Source: Hoylesella marshii DSM 16973 = JCM 13450
GTDB taxonomy: Bacteria; Bacteroidota; Bacteroidia; Bacteroidales; Bacteroidaceae
Assembly: GCF_000146675.1 (NCBI RefSeq)
Contig: NZ_GL397214.1
Location: 968,040 to 1,001,180 of the forward strand
Length of the DNA: 33,141 nt
Direction: 5' to 3'
The notes under the pieces are model-generated. The model did no database searches. It was not told where the DNA came from and saw only the letters and a list, made by a program, of their open reading frames with translations. Positions 17,215 through 24,938 of this stretch are shown in pieces. A program made the position numbers and the translations under genes. Positions within the stretch are counted from its first letter, which is position 1. Each line of letters opens with the position of its first letter.

Positions 17215-19065
17215 TTATTTGCTTAATAATTTTTCAAAAGCTGCTACAAGTTCTTCCACCACGAAAGGTTGTCCCTTTACTTCGTTGTATTGGAAAGGTA
17301 CGAATCCGTCTACTTTGGCACGCAGATAGGCAGCAAACTGTCCGAGGTTCTGCTCTGCCACCACGGCTTTGGGATACTTTTTCAGCACTTCGGCGGTGTT
17401 TTTGGGGAGCGGATTGATGTATTTGAACTGTGCCAGAGCCACTTTCTTTCCTTGTGCACGCAAGGTTTCCATGGCTGAATAGAGGTGCCCGTAGGTGCTT
17501 CCGAAGCCGATAAGAAGCAGTTCGGCGTCGTCTTTATCGCCTTGTACTTCCACGTTTGGTACTTCGATGCGTGCCACTTTGTCGGCGCGCAGGTGTACCA
17601 TCAGGTTGTGGTTCTCGGGTTCTGTGGAGATACTACCCGTATTGCTGTCTTTTTCGAGACCGCCGAGGATGTGTTGATAGCCCTCTGTTCCGGGGATAGC
17701 CCAATAGCGGGCGTTGGTTTTCGGGTCGCGTTTGTAGGGCGAATAGTTGCCTTTCATCTCCGGAGTAGCATAGTGTGGATGAATCTCTGCCAGGTTTGCT
17801 ATGTTAGGGAGCTTCCATGCCGACGAACCGTTAGCGATGAATGCGTCGGTAAGAAGTATGACCGGTGTGAGATGTTCCAAAGCTATCTTGGCTGCCATGT
17901 AAGCGGCATCGAAGCAATCGGTAGGACTTGTTGCGGCGATGACAGGCATGGGCGACTCTCCGTTGCGGCCGTAAAGGGCTTGCAAAAGGTCGGTTTGTTC
18001 GCTTTTTGTAGGCAGACCGGTAGACGGACCGCCACGCTGTACGTTGATGACTACGAGCGGCAACTCGTCGATGACAGCGAGGTTGATGGCTTCAGACTTC
18101 AGACATACGCCCGGACCAGAGGTAGATGTGGCGGCCAAAGCTCCTGCAAAAGCTGCTCCGACGGAGCTGGCGCAACCTGCAATCTCGTCTTCGCACTGTA
18201 CGGTAATCACACCCATGCTCTTATGTTTTGAGAGTTCGTGCAGGATGTCGGTTGCCGGTGTGATGGGATAGGAGCCTAAGAAGAGTTTCAGGCCTGCCTT
18301 TTCGGCAGCAGCCATCAAGCCGTAAGCCGTAGCCTTGTTGCCGGTGATGTCCATATAGCGGCCTTTTTCTTTGGTCTTCGATTCTATTCTATAGGTAGAA
18401 GGCACAGAGGCATGCACGTTGTGGCCATAGTCGTAGCCGGCATGTACCACTTTGATATTGTTCTCGGCTACGCCCGGTTTCTTTCCGAACTTCTCTTTCA
18501 AGAAGTTCTCCACCAGCTCTAAGTCGCGGTTGAATAGCCAGCAGACAAGTCCGAGAGCAAACATGTTTCGGCTCTTCAGCATGGATTTGGTGTCCATACC
18601 TGTGTCGGCAAGACAGTCTTTCACCATTTGCGTGATGGGACAGGCCACCACTCGGTCTTCGTCAATGCCCATTTCAGCCAGATAGTCTTCAGTGGCAAAC
18701 TGTGCTTTCCTTAGGTCTCCGGCTTTGAAACTATCGGTATCGATGATAATCGTTGCCGATGGTTTGGCATACTGGTACTGTGTTTTCAGCGCGGCGGCAT
18801 TCATGGCCACCAGCACATCGCACTTATCGCCGGGCGTATAGACGCGTCCCTCGCCGATATGTACCTGAAATCCCGATACGCCATTCAGTGAACCTTGCGG
18901 AGCGCGAATGTCTGCGGGATAGTCGGGGAATGTTGAGATACCGTTACCAACAGTGGCAGAGACTGTTGAAAAGATGTTTCCAGCAAGCTGGATACCGTCG
19001 CCGGAGTCGCCGGAAAAGCGCACAACGACTTGTGATAATTCTTTGACCTCTAATTGTTCAGCCAT
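17215..19065 (-). CDS. korA: 2-oxoglutarate:ferredoxin oxidoreductase, fused gamma-alpha subunit
   Basis: The 616-residue protein carries the gamma domain first (about 1-190: VVVRFSGDSGDGIQLAGNIF.., DYPADIRAPQGSLNGVSGFQ) and the alpha pyrimidine-binding domain after it (about 225-610: GLKLFLGSYPITPATDILHE, VQCEDEIAGCASSVGAAFAG, TSTSGPGVCLKSEAI). This is the fused KorA form common in Bacteroidota. It forms a heterodimer with KorB and passes electrons to ferredoxin. The ATG at 19065 (MAEQLEVKELSQVV) is chosen. The longer frame to 19149 would start inside the promoter. Confidence 0.94.
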   Translation of the reverse strand: MAEQLEVKELSQVVVRFSGDSGDGIQLAGNIFSTVSATVGNGISTFPDYPADIRAPQGSLNGVSGFQVHIGEGRVYTPGDKCDVLVAMNAAALKTQYQYAKPSATIIIDTDSFKAGDLRKAQFATEDYLAEMGIDEDRVVACPITQMVKDCLADTGMDTKSMLKSRNMFALGLVCWLFNRDLELVENFLKEKFGKKPGVAENNIKVVHAGYDYGHNVHASVPSTYRIESKTKEKGRYMDITGNKATAYGLMAAAEKAGLKLFLGSYPITPATDILHELSKHKSMGVITVQCEDEIAGCASSVGAAFAGALAATSTSGPGVCLKSEAINLAVIDELPLVVINVQRGGPSTGLPTKSEQTDLLQALYGRNGESPMPVIAATSPTDCFDAAYMAAKIALEHLTPVILLTDAFIANGSSAWKLPNIANLAEIHPHYATPEMKGNYSPYKRDPKTNARYWAIPGTEGYQHILGGLEKDSNTGSISTEPENHNLMVHLRADKVARIEVPNVEVQGDKDDAELLLIGFGSTYGHLYSAMETLRAQGKKVALAQFKYINPLPKNTAEVLKKYPKAVVAEQNLGQFAAYLRAKVDGFVPFQYNEVKGQPFVVEELVAAFEKLLSK

Positions 19066-19119
19066 AGTAGAATAATTTAGTCTTAATAGATTTTCTTGTT
19101 CTGTGTAGATTAACAGATG

Positions 19120-19150
19120 CAAAGGTGTGAAATATAATTGAGATAACAAA
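19120..19150 (-). promoter_or_regulatory. korAB promoter
   Basis: On the minus strand TTTG (19150-19147) is followed by 19 bp and CACCTTTG (19127-19120), one base off TAnnTTTG, about 55 bp upstream of the korA ATG. Confidence 0.55.
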
Positions 19151-19254
19151 ATGTTTTCAAAGTTTTTTCGTTGCCTTTTTTATGTTGTGTCGGTGAGCTG
19201 TCAGAAAAGAGGAAAAATCATGGCTGCATGCCGGCATCCTGCTCCTGTGTTTTG

Positions 19255-19334
19255 AAAGCTATGCTTTAGCATGCTCAGAGCTATGCTCCAACGCGATGAA
19301 AGCTATGCTTTTACAACATCAAAGCATAGCTTTC
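19255..19334 (+). repeat. Cluster of four AAAGCTATGCTTT palindromes
   Basis: AAAGCTATGCTTT occurs at 19255-19267 and 19299-19311, a variant GAGCTATGCTC at 19278-19288, and the inverted form AAAGCATAGCTTT at 19321-19333. The last two form a perfect 14-bp stem with a 9-nt loop (19298-19334). The cluster is in the 516-bp gap between korA and sppA, which otherwise holds only their two promoters. Confidence 0.85.
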
Positions 19335-19538
19335 TCTATCTCTCACCCATCCTCTTGTTTTTCAGACACTTACGTTCTCCGAGACAAGCGCATACCTGCG
19401 TTGCCCTGTTCGGGGAGCGAGAGTCTGTGCGAAGCATGGCATTCGTATGCTGTATAGTGCACTTTTTGCTTGTTCGAACGAAATTCTAAAAGCTCGTAAA
19501 AAACAGACGAAAGACGTGCCGGTATGAATATATTTTCT

Positions 19539-19546
19539 TATATTTG
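19539..19546 (+). promoter_or_regulatory. -7 element of the sppA operon
   Basis: TATATTTG matches TAnnTTTG 35 bp before the sppA ATG. A TTG at the usual -33 distance is not present. Confidence 0.55.
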
Positions 19547-19581
19547 CATATTCATTACACATATATATAATAACCGCATCG

Positions 19582-21357
19582 ATGAAAGACTTTTTTAAAT
19601 ATGTATTGGCTACCGTTGTAGGCGGTTTGCTCTTAGGCGTTGTGAGCATTTTCATAGGGTTGATGAGCATCGTGGGCATGCTCGCATCGGAATCTCAGAC
19701 AAAAAACGTGAGTGAAAACTCCGTGCTGGTCATGAACATGGCTGGTGTCATACAAGACAAAACCCAACCCAACATACTCGGAAAACTGACGGGAGAGAAC
19801 ATCGCCCAGCTCGGATTATCCGACATCCTTTCTGCTGTAAAGAAAGCCAAAAACAATGATGACATCAAAGGCATTTACATAGAAGCAGGCCTTTTACAAG
19901 CCGATTACGCCACGTTGCAGGAAATTCGCAATGCGTTTCTCGACTTCAAGAAGAGCGGGAAATGGGTCATTGCATACGCGGATGATTATTCTCAAGGAGC
20001 ATACTATCTGGCTTCAGTAGCCGATAAGATATACATCAACCCGCAAGGAACGCTCGATTGGCACGGATTAGCTGCCCGCCCCGTATTCTATAAAGACCTT
20101 TACGCGAAGTTCGGCGTGAAGTATCAAGTGGTGAAAGTGGGGCGTTACAAGAGTTTTACCGAGCAATATACGGAAGAAAAGATGAGCGATGCCAACCGCG
20201 AACAGGTGTCGGCATTTCTCAATGGCACATGGAAAGACATCTGTCAGGCTGTTTCCGAAAGCCGAAAGATAAGTGTAGACTCGCTCAATGCCTATGCCGA
20301 CCGCTTTATGCTCTTGACGGATGCAAAAGAATTGCTGAAATACCGGATGATAGATGGGCTGCTCTATGCCGACCAAATCAAGCCAGAGGTGTGTAAACGC
20401 TTGGGTATCGAACCGGATAAGGACATCAACCAGCTGAGCATTGCCGACATGGCAAACGTAAAAGAGGGAAGCAGCGAGGGAGAACAGATTGCCGTTTACT
20501 ATGCCGAAGGCGGCATCGTGCAGACTTCTCTCTCTGGGACGTTCTCCGGCGGACAGGAGATTGTGGCGCAAGACGTATGCAAAGACCTGAAAGAACTCAT
20601 GGAGGACGATGATGTGAAAGCAGTGGTTATCCGCGTCAACTCACACGGCGGCAGTTCCTACGCTTCCGAACAGTTGTGGCACCAGATAACAGAGCTGAAG
20701 AAAAAGAAGCCTGTGGTAGTGTCGATGGGCGGCTATGCGGCTTCCGGAGGTTATTATATGAGTTGCGGAGCCGATTGGATTGTAGCCCAGCCAACTACGC
20801 TTACAGGTAGTATCGGCATCTTTGGTGCATTTCCCGATATGAGCGGCCTGCTGACGGAAAAGTTGGGTGTAAGGTTCGATGAGGTGAAAACCAACCGCAA
20901 CAGTGCCTTCTCTTTCATAAGAACAGCTCACCCATTTAATGCCGAGGAGACAGCACTTTTGCAGGCATACGTCAACCGTGGTTATACGCTCTTCCGCAAA
21001 CGTGTGGCCGATGGTCGCAAACGAAGTGTAGAAGCCATAGAGAACATGGCACAAGGTCATGTATGGACGGGGCGCGATGCTTTGCGGATAGGACTCGTAG
21101 ACCAGCTCGGAGGCCTCGACGAAGCCATTGCCAAGGCGGCAAAGTTGGCCAAGCTCGACGAATATTATACGGAGAATTATCCCGAAGAGGCAGATTTCAT
21201 AGACCAATTGTTCGCATCTGTGGGGCGCAGAAGTTATCTCGACGACCAGCTGCGGGCTGCTCTCGGCGAATACTACCAACCCTTTGCCAACATGAAAAAA
21301 CTGAATGAGAGCGACCCGATACAAGCGGCGTTGCCTTTCTCATTCAGCATCAGATAA
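19582..21357 (+). CDS. sppA: Signal peptide peptidase SppA, 67K type
   Basis: The 591-residue membrane-bound serine protease cleaves signal-peptide remnants in or near the inner membrane. One N-terminal membrane segment (about 8-35) is followed by two tandem S49 domains. The catalytic Ser388 is in GGYAASGGYYMSCGAD, and the general-base Lys190 is in VKVGRYKSFTEQYT, as expected for the double-domain Ser/Lys dyad of the 67K form. Length matches that form. It starts the sppA-lpxK-punA-thiL run, with 38 bp to lpxK. Confidence 0.95.
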   Translation: MKDFFKYVLATVVGGLLLGVVSIFIGLMSIVGMLASESQTKNVSENSVLVMNMAGVIQDKTQPNILGKLTGENIAQLGLSDILSAVKKAKNNDDIKGIYIEAGLLQADYATLQEIRNAFLDFKKSGKWVIAYADDYSQGAYYLASVADKIYINPQGTLDWHGLAARPVFYKDLYAKFGVKYQVVKVGRYKSFTEQYTEEKMSDANREQVSAFLNGTWKDICQAVSESRKISVDSLNAYADRFMLLTDAKELLKYRMIDGLLYADQIKPEVCKRLGIEPDKDINQLSIADMANVKEGSSEGEQIAVYYAEGGIVQTSLSGTFSGGQEIVAQDVCKDLKELMEDDDVKAVVIRVNSHGGSSYASEQLWHQITELKKKKPVVVSMGGYAASGGYYMSCGADWIVAQPTTLTGSIGIFGAFPDMSGLLTEKLGVRFDEVKTNRNSAFSFIRTAHPFNAEETALLQAYVNRGYTLFRKRVADGRKRSVEAIENMAQGHVWTGRDALRIGLVDQLGGLDEAIAKAAKLAKLDEYYTENYPEEADFIDQLFASVGRRSYLDDQLRAALGEYYQPFANMKKLNESDPIQAALPFSFSIR

Positions 21358-21395
21358 ACGGAGCGGCATCACAAAATCAGCAAAAGGTAAACGGC

Positions 21396-22568
21396 ATGGA
21401 AGGCGATTTCATCAAAATAAACGAGTGGTTACGGCCTATCAGTTGGTTGTACGGGCTGGGAGTGCGCTTTCGCAATCAACTTTTTGAGTGGGGAGTGTTG
21501 AAGAGCCGGTCGTTCGACGTGCCCGTTATCGCAGTGGGAAACATTACCGTAGGCGGTACAGGCAAAACACCGCACGTAGAATATCTCGTGAAATTGCTGA
21601 AAGAAGAGGCGCAAGTGGCCGTATTGAGCAGAGGTTACAAACGGAAAAGCCGCGGCTATGTGCTGGCCGATGCCGACATCCGCATGCAGGATATTGGAGA
21701 TGAACCGTACCAGATGCACAAGAAGTTCGAGAACGTTTACGTGGCAGTAGACCGTAACCGCTGCGCAGGCATCGAACATCTGATAACGGATGAGGCGACG
21801 AAAGATACCGATGTCGTCTTGCTCGACGACGCTTTTCAGCATCGGTATGTGAAACCGGGGCTCAACATTCTGCTGGTAGACTATCACAGACTTATCATCT
21901 ATGATCGTCTTCTGCCTGCAGGCCAACTGCGGGAACCGAAAGAAGGAAAGCTGAGAGCCGACATCGTTATCGTTACGAAATGTCCGGCAAGCCTTAAGCC
22001 GATGGAGTTTCGCGTGCTAATGAAGACCCTCGAACTCTATGCCTACCAAGACTTGTATTTCACTACGCTGACCTATGGACGGATGAAGACCCTTTTCGGT
22101 AGCGAAGAGAAAGCATTGGAAGACCTTGGAAAGAAGATACATGTTCTCCTGCTCACGGGCATTGCATCGCCCAAACAATTAACAATAGACTTGGAACCTC
22201 ATTGCGGAGATATTGTGCAGATGGCTTTTCGCGATCACCATCGCTTTACGAAACGCGATGTGGAGCGCATCAATGAGCGGTTTGCCGCTATGCCGTCGCC
22301 TAAAATAATCATCACAACCGAGAAAGATGCCACAAGACTTTCCGGCCTCGATGGATGGAGCGAAGAGGCAAAAGGAGCTTTGTTCGTGTTGCCGGTGGAA
22401 ATCAAATTCATGTTGGAACAGGAAAAGAAATTCAATCATAAAATAATAAGCTATGTACGAAAAAATTCAAGAAACAGCATCCTGGCTGAAAGAACGGATG
22501 ACCACAGCCCCCACCACAGCTATCATTTTAGGAACGGGACTGGGACAATTAGCTTCAGAAATCACTGA
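21396..22568 (+). CDS. lpxK: Tetraacyldisaccharide 4'-kinase
   Basis: The 390-residue inner-membrane enzyme phosphorylates the 4' position of the lipid A disaccharide precursor. The P-loop is GNITVGGTGKTPH, with GGTGKT at residues 53-58. The Walker B-type DDAFQHR and the ILLVDY strand follow in order. The frame continues 116 bp into punA, giving the tail ..IISYVRKNSRNSILAE... Family members in Bacteroidota appear to have a similar extension, so this is probably real coding overlap and not a lost stop. The start at 21396 (MEGDFIKINEWLRPIS) puts the hydrophobic N-terminal helix in place. Confidence 0.93.
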   Translation: MEGDFIKINEWLRPISWLYGLGVRFRNQLFEWGVLKSRSFDVPVIAVGNITVGGTGKTPHVEYLVKLLKEEAQVAVLSRGYKRKSRGYVLADADIRMQDIGDEPYQMHKKFENVYVAVDRNRCAGIEHLITDEATKDTDVVLLDDAFQHRYVKPGLNILLVDYHRLIIYDRLLPAGQLREPKEGKLRADIVIVTKCPASLKPMEFRVLMKTLELYAYQDLYFTTLTYGRMKTLFGSEEKALEDLGKKIHVLLLTGIASPKQLTIDLEPHCGDIVQMAFRDHHRFTKRDVERINERFAAMPSPKIIITTEKDATRLSGLDGWSEEAKGALFVLPVEIKFMLEQEKKFNHKIISYVRKNSRNSILAERTDDHSPHHSYHFRNGTGTISFRNH

Positions 22569-23262
22569 TACTTACGAGTTTCCATACAGCGAGATTCCTC
22601 ATTTCCCCGTTTCTACGGTGGAAGGTCATGCCGGCAAATTGATTTTCGGTAAGCTCGGCGGCAAAGATATCATGGCCATGGAGGGACGTTTTCATTATTA
22701 CGAAGGTTACGACATGAAAGAAGTAACCTTTCCCGAACGCGTGATGTATGAATTGGGTATCAAGACGCTCTTTGTTTCCAACGCTTCAGGAGGCATGAAT
22801 CCGGAGTTTAAAATAGGAGACCTGATGATTATCACCGACCACATCAACTTCTTCCCCGAGCATCCATTGCGGGGCAAGAACTTCCCCACCGGACCCCGAT
22901 TCCCCGATATGCACGAACCTTACGACAAGCAATTGATAGCACAGGCCGATGCCATCGCCCGTGAAAAAGGCATCCGCGTGATGCACGGTGTGTACGTGGG
23001 CGTGCAAGGTCCCACGTTTGAAACCCCCGCAGAGTATGCCATGTACCATCGATTGGGCGGCGATGCTGTGGGCATGAGCACAGTTCCCGAGGTTATCGTG
23101 GCCAGACATTGCGGCATCAAAGTGTTTGGTGTGAGCATCATTACAGACCTCGGACTGGAAGGACAGCCTGTGGAGGTGAGCCATGAAGAGGTGCAAGTGG
23201 CAGCTAATAAGGCACAGCCGCTGATGACAGAAATCATGCGCGAGATGATAAAGAGAAACTGA
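22453..23262 (+). CDS. punA: Purine nucleoside phosphorylase (trimeric type)
   Basis: The 269-residue protein cleaves purine (deoxy)nucleosides with phosphate to free base and (deoxy)ribose 1-phosphate. Motifs are AIILGTGLGQLA, STVEGHAGKLIFG, MEGRFHYYEGY, VSNASGGMN and GPTFETPAEYAMYHRLGGDA with the purine-binding Glu. At the position where trimeric PNPs usually have Asn (ITN) this protein has Asp232 (SIITDLGLEG). The start overlaps lpxK by 116 bp, and the stop is 25 bp before thiL. Confidence 0.94.
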   Translation: MYEKIQETASWLKERMTTAPTTAIILGTGLGQLASEITDTYEFPYSEIPHFPVSTVEGHAGKLIFGKLGGKDIMAMEGRFHYYEGYDMKEVTFPERVMYELGIKTLFVSNASGGMNPEFKIGDLMIITDHINFFPEHPLRGKNFPTGPRFPDMHEPYDKQLIAQADAIAREKGIRVMHGVYVGVQGPTFETPAEYAMYHRLGGDAVGMSTVPEVIVARHCGIKVFGVSIITDLGLEGQPVEVSHEEVQVAANKAQPLMTEIMREMIKRN

Positions 23263-23287
23263 AGCAATCATCACAGGCTGGCACTAC

Positions 23288-24400
23288 ATGACAGAAATAG
23301 CAACATTGGGCGAGTTCGGCCTTATCCGCCGTCTTACAGAAGACATCAAACCGCAGAATCCCTCCACGCGTTACGGCGTGGGAGACGATTGCGCCGTACT
23401 GCATTATCCCGACAAAGAGGTGCTCGTAACCACGGATATGCTGATGGAAGGCGTGCACTTCGACCTCACGTATATCGATATGCGACAGCTCGGTTATAAG
23501 TCGGCGATGGTAAACATGAGCGACATCTTCGCCATGAACGGCACACCGCGACAGCTCATCGTCAGCATAGCGTTGAGTAAACGCTTCACGATAGAAGACA
23601 CGGAGGCTTTCTACGACGGATTGAAAGCGGCTTGCGCAAAGTGGAAGGTGGACATTGTGGGCGGAGATACGACGTCGTCTTACACGGGGTTGGCTATCAG
23701 TATTACCTGCATCGGCGAAGCTGCGGCGGGCGATATTGTTTATCGCAACGGTGCCAAAGACACCGATTTGATTTGCGTAACGGGTGATTTGGGGGCATCG
23801 TACATGGGGCTGCAACTCCTCGAACGCGAGAAAGCAGTGTATTATCAGCAAGTGGAAGAGGCTCAGAAAAAGGGCAACCGACAGGCGTTGGATAGCTTGA
23901 AAGACTTCCGTCCCGACTTTGCAGGTAAGGAATATCTGCTTGAACGACAGCTGAATCCGGAAGCACGGGGCGACATCATTGCCCAGCTGCGCGAAGCAAA
24001 CATTCGTCCCACGGCGATGATGGATATTTCCGACGGGCTGAGCAGCGAACTGTTGCACATCTGTAGCCAAAGCAACTGCGGTTGTAGGGTATATGAGAAA
24101 TCGTTGCCCATCGATTATCAGACGGCTGTGATGGCAGAAGAATTCAACATGAATGTCACAACCTGCGCCATGAACGGCGGTGAAGACTACGAGCTGCTCT
24201 TTACTGTGCCCATCGGAGACCATGCCAAGATTGAGGCAATGGAGGGTGTCCGACTGATTGGACACATCACGAAGCCCGAGTTCGGACACCTGCTTGTGAC
24301 GCGCGATGGCAACGAGTTTGAGTTGCGGGCACAAGGTTGGAATCCGTTAAGCGCCGGCGACGGTGTCGATAAAGTCGATACGCCGAATCCCCGTTCATAG
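23288..24400 (+). CDS. thiL: Thiamine-monophosphate kinase
   Basis: The 370-residue enzyme phosphorylates thiamine monophosphate with ATP to the cofactor thiamine diphosphate, the cofactor used by KorB. Family motifs in order are YGVGDDCAVL, VTTDMLMEGVHFDL, VNMSDIFAMNG, DIVGGDTTSS, CVTGDLGASYMG, MMDISDGLSSE and NGGEDYELLFTV. It is somewhat longer than the E. coli protein, with an extra charged segment around YYQQVEEAQKKGNRQAL. It ends the sppA operon and is followed by a strong terminator. Confidence 0.95.
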   Translation: MTEIATLGEFGLIRRLTEDIKPQNPSTRYGVGDDCAVLHYPDKEVLVTTDMLMEGVHFDLTYIDMRQLGYKSAMVNMSDIFAMNGTPRQLIVSIALSKRFTIEDTEAFYDGLKAACAKWKVDIVGGDTTSSYTGLAISITCIGEAAAGDIVYRNGAKDTDLICVTGDLGASYMGLQLLEREKAVYYQQVEEAQKKGNRQALDSLKDFRPDFAGKEYLLERQLNPEARGDIIAQLREANIRPTAMMDISDGLSSELLHICSQSNCGCRVYEKSLPIDYQTAVMAEEFNMNVTTCAMNGGEDYELLFTVPIGDHAKIEAMEGVRLIGHITKPEFGHLLVTRDGNEFELRAQGWNPLSAGDGVDKVDTPNPRS

Positions 24401-24433
24401 CTTCGCCCCCGAAAATAGAGAAGTAAAGCAGTG

Positions 24434-24483
24434 TCTCTGTGGTGTGGATTGAATGACTCAACCTCACCACAGAGATATTTTTC
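24434..24483 (+). terminator. Intrinsic terminator of the sppA-thiL operon
   Basis: TCTCTGTGGTG (24434-24444) pairs perfectly with CACCACAGAGA (24465-24475), and a TATTTTTC run follows. It closes the last chromosomal operon before the accessory region. Confidence 0.88.
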
Positions 24484-24540
24484 TTCCCCTGCATGCCATG
24501 ATGAAATTCACATCTTTTTACGTGAGTTCGGGTTAAGAAA

Positions 24541-24681
24541 GTTCTTATAAAAGTTGGTAATCTCGTTGTTTTTGTAACTTTATATTTGAAAATCAACAAC
24601 TTACAAAACAACCAAGCGATGATTACCAAAGACAAAGTTACTGAAAATCGCTGTAATATTTGCATAAAATCAGCAGTTTAA
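24541..24681 (+). pseudogene. 5' remnant of an IS982-family element
   Basis: A short frame at 24619-24681 begins MITKDKVTE, the start typical of IS982-family transposases of Bacteroidota, and breaks down after about nine residues, ending in a stop after 20 codons. A TATATTTG -7 element (24581-24588) lies upstream, as expected before an IS transposase. The rest of the transposase is missing here. A second remnant with the C-terminal part lies at 32770-33057. The exact IS boundary was not found. Confidence 0.6.
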
Positions 24682-24773
24682 CGCAATTGGGCTTGATTAT
24701 TAAGGATATACGGCGCAAGCCGCAGAAAATCCGTCAACTGCAACGAGGCAGTAATATGCGGATTATTGCGACA

Positions 24774-24800
24774 GAAAGGTTTTCAAATCGTTACCCGAAA
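24774..24800 (+). repeat. attL candidate: left copy of the 27-bp direct repeat
   Basis: 24774-24800 matches 32695-32721 at 24 of 27 positions, with the last 17 (CAAATCGTTACCCGAAA) identical. It is 139 bp upstream of the integrase gene and in the same orientation as the right copy. Its inner edge forms GTTACCC (24790-24796), 7 bp, GGGTAAC (24804-24810), a perfect inverted pair of the size of a tyrosine-recombinase core site. Confidence 0.8.
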
Positions 24801-24911
24801 GCAGGGTAACCGCCTCCACCCAAAAGGAGAAAAACTGCGATTTTTCGTGCATCCGTTGCTGTTGCTTCATTGCTCCATATTTTGCATAGCAGAGTTAGGC
24901 TCTTTCATGTT

Positions 24912-24919
24912 TAATTTTG
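24912..24919 (+). promoter_or_regulatory. -7 element of the integrase gene
   Basis: TAATTTTG matches TAnnTTTG, 19 bp before the integrase ATG. No TTG stands at the -33 distance, so the promoter may be weak or need an activator. Confidence 0.5.
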
Positions 24920-24938
24920 CAACCAAAAAGAAAAGGCA

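Noticed and set aside
23234..24334. Long minus-strand frame opposite thiL
   Set aside because: ThiL motifs are complete on the plus strand, and the antisense product has no recognisable domain.
24441..24938. tRNA gene as integration target at the left end
   Set aside because: No cloverleaf or tRNA 3' end was recognisable near either direct repeat.
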